Shown: piece by piece, positions 58,206-64,000 of the stretch
Position numbering within the stretch: position 1 is the stretch's first letter
Layout: each line of letters starts with the position of its first letter
NCBI GenBank assembly: GCA_029259745.1
Contig: JAJDEO010000065.1
Span: 1 to 64,000, forward strand
Direction of reading: 5' to 3'
DNA: 64,000 nucleotides
Source of the DNA: Planctomycetota bacterium
GTDB taxonomy: Bacteria > Planctomycetota > B15-G4
The notes under the pieces: model-generated
Seen by the model: the letters and a program-made list of their open reading frames with translations, nothing else
Databases searched by the model: none
Told to the model about the DNA's origin: nothing
Made by a program: the position numbers and the translations under genes

Positions 58206-59461
58206 CAGGCCCATCGCAGCCGATCGTCGAGCGAACGCGTGGCGCCGGCGAAGTGCGGGAGGTCGACGCCGAGACGGCGGCCGAGCGTGAGGAAGAGATC
58301 ACCGAGTCGCGGCGCGTCGTCGTCGGGGCCGCTGCGCGGAATCGCGACGTGGCCGCCATGATCGAAGCCCCCCCCGGCGACGAGGATCGGCAGCTTGTCG
58401 TTGGCGTGGCGATGCGCGTCGCCCATGCCACTGCCGAAGAGCACGACGGTCGTGTCGAGCAGCGGCTGGCCGGACGCGTCGTTCGTCGTCGCGAGCGCAT
58501 CGAGGAACGTCGCGAGGCGGCGCGTGTGCTCGACTCCGATGCGCGCGTAGCCGTCCATGCGCGCCGGGTCGTAGCCGTGGTGCGACAGACCGTGGTAGCT
58601 CGTCATCATCGGCTCGCCGTCGAGCGTGAACACCTGGCCCTCACCGGGCAGGAGGAACGAGACGACGCGCGTCGTGTCCGTGCGCAAGGCCAGCGCGATC
58701 AGGTCGTACATCATCGATTCGCACTCGAGCGACAGTGCCGGTGCGACGGGGTCGAAGGTCGGCGCTGCGATGTCGACGACGGGCGCCGGGCGGTCGAGCC
58801 AGGCTTGCCGCTTCTGGAGGTCCTGTTCGACGCCTCGGACGGCTGTGAAGAACTCGTCGAGCACGGCCGCGTCTTCGGCACCGGCCTGGTGCTCGAGGCG
58901 CTTGGCATCGTGACGAACCTGGTCGAGCACGCTGCCGCCGCTCGCGAGGTGACCGCGCATCCGCGCGCGTGTCGCCGCCGGGATGAAGAGCGTCTCGAAG
59001 AGCACTGTGGGCCGACCGATGAGCGGCAGCGCGAGCGCCTCGGGCGTGAAGCTGATCTGGCCGTCGTCACTCGCGTTGCCGCACGTCACCTGGAGCGACG
59101 CGAGGCGCGTGCGGTCACCGACCTGGCCGGCGACGAGCTGGTCGAAAGAGGCGCCCGCGACACTCGGACCCGTGAGGAAGTTGCGCCAGTTGTGGTGGCC
59201 GTGAGGTGCGCGGTGGTCGAGGCCCGAGAAGACCGTCCAGCGGGAGCGGTGACGCGCGAGCGGCGCGAGGATGCGCGGCAGCTCGATGTCACGTCCCGTC
59301 GTGGCCGGGAAGAAGTCGGGCCCGTGGAAGCCGAGGAAGGCGCCGATGCAGACGAGGCGCTTGGCGGGCGTCGGCGTGGCACGAGCCGCCCCCAGCGACG
59401 CGAGCATCGGCAGCGCGATCGAAGCCCCTGCCGCACGCAAGAACGTCCGCCGCGTGGTCAC
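58205..59461 (-). CDS. Tat-exported DUF1552 protein
   Basis: The GTG at 59461 has GAGGG eight bases upstream and starts a twin-arginine signal, TTRRTFLRAAGASIALPML, giving 418 residues. The core matches DUF1552: RLVCIGAFLGFHGPDFFP, FSGLDHRAPHGHHNW, GQISFTPEALALPLIGRPTVLFETLF and FGSGMGDAHRHANDKLPIL. The fold resembles alkaline-phosphatase-like/DUF1501 proteins, with conserved His residues. Export through Tat implies folding or cofactor loading in the cytoplasm. It is always found next to a DUF1592-type cytochrome, as here, and the TGATG junction implies coupled synthesis. Confidence 0.9.
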   Translation of the reverse strand: MTTRRTFLRAAGASIALPMLASLGAARATPTPAKRLVCIGAFLGFHGPDFFPATTGRDIELPRILAPLARHRSRWTVFSGLDHRAPHGHHNWRNFLTGPSVAGASFDQLVAGQVGDRTRLASLQVTCGNASDDGQISFTPEALALPLIGRPTVLFETLFIPAATRARMRGHLASGGSVLDQVRHDAKRLEHQAGAEDAAVLDEFFTAVRGVEQDLQKRQAWLDRPAPVVDIAAPTFDPVAPALSLECESMMYDLIALALRTDTTRVVSFLLPGEGQVFTLDGEPMMTSYHGLSHHGYDPARMDGYARIGVEHTRRLATFLDALATTNDASGQPLLDTTVVLFGSGMGDAHRHANDKLPILVAGGGFDHGGHVAIPRSGPDDDAPRLGDLFLTLGRRLGVDLPHFAGATRSLDDRLRWA

Positions 59462-59591
59462 CGGATCGGCCCTCGAGTCACGTCGCGCTTGGGGAAAACC
59501 ATCCCCACACTCTACCCTTCGTTCACGTGCAAGGACCTCGATCACTGCCGCTTCCCGGCCATCCTTGCCGTCCCCCACCGATGGAACTGCC

Positions 59592-60188
59592 ATGAACGCC
59601 CGCCTGTCCCTCCTCGGCCTCGCTGCGGCCGCCGCCCTCGCCGCGTCCCCCTTCATCACGGTCGACGTCACGTCGCCGTGGAGCCGTGCCCCGACGAGCG
59701 CCGAAGCCAGCCCCGGCGCCACCGTCGCCCAGGTCGTCGGCACCGACACGTGGGTCCAGATCGCTTACCACCGCCCCAGCGCGCGTGGCCGCGACGTCTG
59801 GACCGCCACGAGCTCGCGAGGCAGCGCGATCGTCCCGAGCGACGGTTCGGTCTGGCGCGCCGGCGCCAACGAGCGCACGACCTTCGAGTCGACGGGCGAC
59901 GTCCTCATCGAGGGCAAGCGCCTCCCCGCGGGTCGCTACGGCCTGTTCATGATTCCTGGTGACGACGCCTGGACGCTCGTGCTCAACGAGGCCGCCGACG
60001 GCTGGGGCACGGGGGGCTACGACGCCGAGGCCGACGTCCTGCGCGTCGAGCTGACGCCGACGTCGGGCCCGCAGACCGAGTCGATGATGTTCGGCTTCGA
60101 CGACGTCGGTGACGGCACGTCGCGCGGATTCCTGCGCTGGACCGACGTCGAGGTACCGTTCACCATCGGCGCTGCGAGCAGCGACTGA
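59592..60188 (+). CDS. DUF2911-family exported protein
   Basis: The start at 59592 gives a signal peptide (LSLLGLAAAAALAASPF) and 198 residues. The domain matches DUF2911: TWVQIAYHRPSARGRDVW, SVWRAGANERTTFESTGDVLIEGKRLPAGRYGLFMIPGDDAWTLVLNEAADGWGT and a C-terminal sheet ending FTIGA. The family is periplasmic, of unknown function, common in Bacteroidetes and planctomycetes. It begins 130 bp from the DUF1552 start on the opposite strand. A strong hairpin separates it from the convergent NHL-repeat gene. Confidence 0.9.
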   Translation: MNARLSLLGLAAAAALAASPFITVDVTSPWSRAPTSAEASPGATVAQVVGTDTWVQIAYHRPSARGRDVWTATSSRGSAIVPSDGSVWRAGANERTTFESTGDVLIEGKRLPAGRYGLFMIPGDDAWTLVLNEAADGWGTGGYDAEADVLRVELTPTSGPQTESMMFGFDDVGDGTSRGFLRWTDVEVPFTIGAASSD

Positions 60189-60232
60189 ACCGACCACAGA
60201 GGCTGGTCGCCCGCACGGCCGGCTGAACGAAA

Positions 60233-60269
60233 CGCGGCGCCGCAGACTCATCGAGCCTGCGGCGCCGCG
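60233..60269. terminator. Strong hairpin between convergent genes
   Basis: CGCGGCGCCGCAG (60233-60245) and CTGCGGCGCCGCG (60257-60269) form a perfect 13-bp stem around an 11-base loop, 44 bp after the DUF2911 stop and 33 bp from the NHL gene stop. Confidence 0.6.
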
Positions 60270-60302
60270 CTGCCTTGGGAGGAGGCATCGCCGGCCTCGT
60301 CG

Positions 60303-61583
60303 CTAGAGGCCGAACGTCTCCTTGAGGCCGTTCGACGACGAGATGCCCTTCGGTGCGCCGGGGTCGGCAGCGAACACCTGATGGTAGAGCTCGACGCCGT
60401 CGAGCCCGGTCATGACCGGGACGTCGAACTGCAGCGTGATGTCGCCGTTGCCCGCGCCGCTGCCGGGGAAGAACAGCGGGATCGAGAGGAACGGCGCGGC
60501 GCCGGGGTTGATCAGGAGCGGGACGCCCTTGATGCCCGCCACGCCCGACTCGAGCGGCGCACCGCTGACGAACAGGATCGCGCTCGAGCTGCCGACGAAG
60601 TCGCGGAACTCGAGACCGATCGTGTGCCCCGAGCAGGGTCCGAAGATCGCGCGCATCTGCGGCACGACGCCGTCGCTGCCGGCCGACCCGACACCGTAGG
60701 TCTCGTAGCGTCCGCTGCACACCGTGTCGTCCGCCAGCACCGAGACGCCGTCGTACTCACTGAGGTCGAGGTTCTCGTTCTCGATCGTGATGTTGCCGAG
60801 CGCGTCGATGCGACTGACGCGGCCGAGGCGCCCTGCGACGATCATGCCGCCGCTGCGCGAGAGCTTGAGGTCGTTCGGCGAGACCATCTTCGACTGGTCG
60901 GGACCGGCGAAGACCTCGCCCTCACCCGTGTCGAGGCGGAAGCGCGCCACGATGTGCAGCGCGTAGCTCGTCACGAAGAGGTTGCCGGCGCCGTCGATCG
61001 CGATCTGCCCCGGCTCACGAACGAGGTTCGGGTCGGAGGCGAACTCCGTCGCGTTGCCGGCCGGATCGATCTTGACGATCATGTCGTTGCCGAGGTTCGC
61101 GACGTACAGGTTGCCGTCATCGTCGAACGCCAAGCCATCGGGCGCGTCGAGCAAGCCACCTGTGGACGCCTGGGTGTGCAGCACGGTGATGTTGCCGCTG
61201 TAGTCGACGTGCATGATCTTGTGCGTGCCCATGTCCGACAAGATCCACGCGTCGTCGGCCGGCGTCGGGATGCACGTGACGGGGAACATGAGGTCGGGAC
61301 CACTGGCGAAGACCGTGGCCGTGCCGTCCGGTGTGATCTTCAGCAGCGCGGGGATCCCGCGATCGGGGACGTAGAAGTTGCCGTCGTTGCCGAACCACCC
61401 GTAGTGCGGGATGCCGAGCGGCACGGCGAACGGATGGGCCTCACCGGTGTCGGCATCGATGCGGTAGATGCCGGGGTTCGTGGTGAACGGCGCAGAGACG
61501 TAATAGTCGTGCTCGTCGAACTGCGCGAAAAGGGCGCTCGAGGTCAGCGCGATCGCCGCCGCGGCCTGGACGTTGAACTTCAT
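60303..61583 (-). CDS. Secreted NHL/SMP-30-like beta-propeller protein with shared C-terminal domain
   Basis: The start at 61583 has AGGAGG six bases upstream, the strongest ribosome-binding site in the window. The signal peptide is KFNVQAAAAIALTSSALFA. Residues about 25-300 form a six-bladed propeller with repeats such as APDGLAFDDDGNLYVANLGNDMIVKIDP and GQIAIDGAGNLFVTSY, as in NHL/SMP-30/Vgb proteins. No catalytic residues of lactonases are visible. Residues about 310-426 form the shared tail: LEFRDFVGSSSAILFVSGAP, then KGVPLLINP, LYHQVFAADPGAP and SSNGL. The same tail ends the proteins at 16493 and 34467. Confidence 0.82.
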   Translation of the reverse strand: MKFNVQAAAAIALTSSALFAQFDEHDYYVSAPFTTNPGIYRIDADTGEAHPFAVPLGIPHYGWFGNDGNFYVPDRGIPALLKITPDGTATVFASGPDLMFPVTCIPTPADDAWILSDMGTHKIMHVDYSGNITVLHTQASTGGLLDAPDGLAFDDDGNLYVANLGNDMIVKIDPAGNATEFASDPNLVREPGQIAIDGAGNLFVTSYALHIVARFRLDTGEGEVFAGPDQSKMVSPNDLKLSRSGGMIVAGRLGRVSRIDALGNITIENENLDLSEYDGVSVLADDTVCSGRYETYGVGSAGSDGVVPQMRAIFGPCSGHTIGLEFRDFVGSSSAILFVSGAPLESGVAGIKGVPLLINPGAAPFLSIPLFFPGSGAGNGDITLQFDVPVMTGLDGVELYHQVFAADPGAPKGISSSNGLKETFGL

Positions 61584-61780
61584 GTCGATCCTCCTGAGAG
61601 TCGTCTTCAGGTGGGCTCCCCACCTGCCGAGAGGCGCCGCGCCGAGGTCCGCCGCGTCCGTCTCATCGTTGCACCGAAGGCCCGCGGGGCGCGGACTGCC
61701 AAGATGCCTACCCCTGAGCCGTCAAGGATATCACCGGAGCCCGGGCGCGAGGATCTCGAAGAGAACGCCAGAAACACAGC

Positions 61781-61812
61781 AACGCCGCGCCCAGGTGCGT
61801 GGACGCGGCGTT
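61781..61812. terminator. Hairpin downstream of the DUF4953-type protease gene
   Basis: AACGCCGCG (61781-61789) and CGCGGCGTT (61804-61812) pair across 14 bases, 31 bp past the stop on the minus strand, followed on that strand by GCTGTGTTTCTGG, a short U-rich run. Confidence 0.5.
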
Positions 61813-61842
61813 CGCTTGCGGGATCGCTCCCGGCCGATGGGT

Positions 61843-64000
61843 TCAGCGACGCTCGTATTCGGCCGCCAGGGCCCGCTCGATGCGCTCGGCGGCATCCTCG
61901 AGATGCGCTTCCGAGTAGCCGTCGAGCCCACCGCGACGGACGCCCTCGATGCGCTCGCCGATGCCACGCAGCTCATGACGCGCCAGAGCCGCGAGGTCAC
62001 GCCCGGCGGCACTGCTCCAGCTCCTGCCCGTAGCGAGGGCGATGAGACGGTCGAGGTGCTCGGCCTGCAGGTGACGCTCGAAGCTCGAGATCATCGGCTC
62101 GCGGTCCGAGAACGACGAGCCCGACACGCCGAGCGGCGCCCAGACGGCCGCGCCGATCGTCGTGAGCAGCTCGGGCACCGTGAGTGCATCGTCGCCGTCG
62201 TCGGTGCGCTGCTCGTTGTCCTGCACGCGGCGCAGCTTGACGGGGTTGAGCAGCATCGACATCACCGACGACTGAATGCCCAGGACCTGGTCGTTCACCG
62301 GCCAGTCGTGGTCGTCGTCGAAGCCGTCGTCGTACCAGTTGTCCGTGCCGAGCTTGCGCAGCAGCTCCGGGCTCAGGCCGAACGCCTCGTCGTGGAAGGC
62401 GTGCTCGACGATGAAGTCGAGCGCGCGTCGCTGCTGAGCGACATCGACGGGGACGATGGGGTCGCCTCCGCCTTCGTCACCCTTCTTGGCACGATCGATG
62501 TGTGCGCCGCCGACCCAGTTCACGGCCGTCGCGATCGACGCCATCTGCTGACCGAGCAGCTGACCGAAGACCGAACGTGCCTTCGACCACGAGTCGCCGT
62601 CTTCGACAACCGTGTCGAGGAAGTTCTCGCGTGCGTGCTCGATGAACGCCATGCGCGCATCGCCGTGGTCGAGCGAAACCTTCCCGAGGTCCCAGGTCTT
62701 GGCCTGCGGGTCGGGGCTGAACTGACCGTCTTCGGCCATGAAGGCGTACTCGTCGGCGCCGGCTCGCGCCGCGACCTCGTCGGGATCGTCGAAGGTGTAG
62801 TTCCACTCGATCGCCCACATGTCGTACGGACCGAGGTCGATCGCGCTGTAGTCACCCTGCACGAGCTCCCCGTCCTCCACGACGATGTTCGCCGGCGCGT
62901 AGTCCATCACCGTCGACTGCATCGACTTGTTGCCGCGGAACTCGGCCGAGTTGATCTCGGCGAAGTCGTAGAGAGCTGAGCCCTTCCAGTTGTGCATCAT
63001 GCCCATCGTGTGACCGACCTCGTGCATGATGACGTCACGCAGCAGCGGGCCGACGAACGACTCGGGCAGGCCGTCGAGCAGCGACTCCTTGTCACCGTCG
63101 TCCTCGTCTTCCTCGAGTGCGACGACGCCGAGGCCGAGCGCCAGTCGCGCCTGGGCCACGTTCGCCGCCAAACCCGGCTGCATCGCGCACGACCACGGAC
63201 CCGAGCCCGCGATCGAGGCGTGCGGCGCCCAGACGGACGGCAGCATCGTCGGCGGAGCGCCCTGGAATGCCACGCGCTCGGCGACGCCCTCGGCGATCAT
63301 CCGCGACATGCGCGCGACGGCGGGACGGTCACGCGGCGCGGCGAGACGCATGCGCGGGTCCCAGGACGGGTTCTCGGCGAGCCACGGCGCGAGGTCGGGA
63401 TGCATCGTGCTCATCGCGGCCGTCGCCAGCTCGGTCTGCATGAACTGGTTCGCGTAGCTGGAGATGAAGCCCTCGTCCATGACGATGTCGGCCTCGTAGA
63501 TCTCACCGGTATCGGGGTGGGCATGGACGGGACCGATCGCGAAGCCCATCGACGAGTTCGTCCAACGCACGAAGGAGTGCCGGCTGTCGGACGGGTCGAT
63601 GTCCATGTATGCACCGGTCGAGGCGTCCTGCTGGCGCACCTCGATCGCGCCGACGATCCCCACCTGCTCGAACGCCTTGTTCCAAGCGAGGATTCCCTCG
63701 CGCACCCAACGACGGTAGCGGATCGGCGTGGTGTGCTCGATGTGGTAGACGATCGGCTTCTTCGGCGGACTCATGCTCAGCGACGAGTCGGCCTTCTCGA
63801 TGTGCCAGCGGTTCGCGTAGCGGATCACCTGCGACTCGCCGTCGTTCTTCGCGCGGTCGGTGTAGTTCGTGTAGTAGATGCCGACTCGGCGATCGGCCTC
63901 GCGCGGCTTGAAGCCCTCGCTGCGCTGCGGCATGCCGATCGAGTAGCGGATCTCGGACAGGCGGCCATCGGCCCGCGGAAGCTCGAAGCCCACCTCGACG
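61843..64000 (-). CDS. Zinc metalloprotease, DUF4953/DUF5117-type (5' end outside window)
   Basis: The frame is open to the window edge, so the N-terminus is missing; about 719 codons remain. The catalytic site is HEVGHTMGMMH followed by NWKGS, a metzincin HExxHxxGxxH. FEQVGIVGAIEVRQQDAS and MDIDPSDSRHSFVRW precede it, the pattern of DUF5117/DUF4953-family proteases found in Bacteroidetes and Planctomycetota. The N-terminal visible part, YSIGMPQRSEGFKPREADRRVGIYY, also matches. The acidic segment LEEDEDDGDKESLL is probably a loop. These enzymes are exported and their substrates are unknown. A hairpin lies 31 bp after the stop. Confidence 0.9.
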   Translation of the reverse strand, partial: VEVGFELPRADGRLSEIRYSIGMPQRSEGFKPREADRRVGIYYTNYTDRAKNDGESQVIRYANRWHIEKADSSLSMSPPKKPIVYHIEHTTPIRYRRWVREGILAWNKAFEQVGIVGAIEVRQQDASTGAYMDIDPSDSRHSFVRWTNSSMGFAIGPVHAHPDTGEIYEADIVMDEGFISSYANQFMQTELATAAMSTMHPDLAPWLAENPSWDPRMRLAAPRDRPAVARMSRMIAEGVAERVAFQGAPPTMLPSVWAPHASIAGSGPWSCAMQPGLAANVAQARLALGLGVVALEEDEDDGDKESLLDGLPESFVGPLLRDVIMHEVGHTMGMMHNWKGSALYDFAEINSAEFRGNKSMQSTVMDYAPANIVVEDGELVQGDYSAIDLGPYDMWAIEWNYTFDDPDEVAARAGADEYAFMAEDGQFSPDPQAKTWDLGKVSLDHGDARMAFIEHARENFLDTVVEDGDSWSKARSVFGQLLGQQMASIATAVNWVGGAHIDRAKKGDEGGGDPIVPVDVAQQRRALDFIVEHAFHDEAFGLSPELLRKLGTDNWYDDGFDDDHDWPVNDQVLGIQSSVMSMLLNPVKLRRVQDNEQRTDDGDDALTVPELLTTIGAAVWAPLGVSGSSFSDREPMISSFERHLQAEHLDRLIALATGRSWSSAAGRDLAALARHELRGIGERIEGVRRGGLDGYSEAHLEDAAERIERALAAEYERR

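Noticed and set aside
56529..58361. Plus-strand 610-codon open frame
   Set aside because: Antisense to the DUF1592-type cytochrome; no recognisable motif.
1..64000. CRISPR arrays, prophage, integrase or transposase genes, rRNA/tRNA
   Set aside because: None was seen on either strand; the only repeats are the dispersed elements and the 10-bp tandem run.

Overview
The window is a GC-rich, gene-dense bacterial chromosome segment with 47 protein-coding genes, two of them cut by the window ends, plus one clear gene remnant. It most resembles Planctomycetota, probably a lineage of marine or biofilm planctomycetes. Reasons: a DUF1592/DUF1588 cytochrome paired with a Tat-exported DUF1552 protein, several VCBS/FG-GAP proteins (one with ASPIC/UnbV), a dockerin-like EF-hand tail on a haem protein, an ECF-type sigma factor beside a Ser/Thr kinase, and an isolated rpsD. 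The phylum is an inference from gene families; no rRNA or tRNA gene was found.

Layout: 1-6.6 kb holds a GT39-like membrane glycosyltransferase (partial), a decayed FlaR-like P-loop kinase remnant, rpsD, a large pseudopilin-like protein, an AGT/SPT aminotransferase and an exported protein of unknown function. 7-12.3 kb is one minus-strand block: sigma factor, Ser/Thr kinase, Cys-rich exported protein, carboxypeptidase-regulatory-fold membrane protein. 12.4-21.5 kb holds hrpA, an FG-GAP protein, a site-2-type protease and a parallel beta-helix protein. 21.9-27.4 kb is a mixed set: BlaI-type regulator, DUF72, DUF2461, a tandem thioredoxin lipoprotein, an isochorismatase-like hydrolase, a serine beta-lactamase-like hydrolase and a small 2Fe-2S protein. 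27.5-34.4 kb holds a CRTAC1-like lipoprotein, a GH26-fold lipoprotein lacking both expected catalytic glutamates, a small cytochrome c, a DegT aminotransferase and a CNNM/CBS transporter. 34.5-43.9 kb holds a metzincin-like secreted protease and a seven-gene MoxR/DUF58/BatABCD operon in which five junctions are 4-nt ATGA overlaps. 44-51 kb has a long exported repeat protein with a thioredoxin-like N-terminus lacking CxxC, an NTF2-like protein, a dihaem oxidoreductase and a TlpA/small membrane protein/HTTM operon. 51-55.5 kb is an FbpABC-like iron(III) ABC transporter divergent from a TetR regulator, with a 17-bp palindrome between. 55.6-64 kb holds the DUF1592/DUF1552 pair, a DUF2911 protein, an NHL-repeat secreted protein and a partial DUF4953-type metalloprotease.

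Themes: much of the window encodes exported proteins (signal peptides, lipoboxes, a Tat signal) and cell-envelope machinery. Three otherwise unrelated secreted proteins (ends at 16493, 34467 and 60303) share a C-terminal domain ending in a Ser-Asn-Ala/Gly-Leu motif, a candidate uncharacterised sorting or surface module. Intergenic spacers at 5.3, 6.9 and 46.3 kb carry related inverted-repeat elements with termini close to TGATTCAYGGACGA; diverged copies may lie at 32.8 and 55.6 kb. Several spacers between convergent genes hold strong hairpins likely to act as bidirectional terminators.
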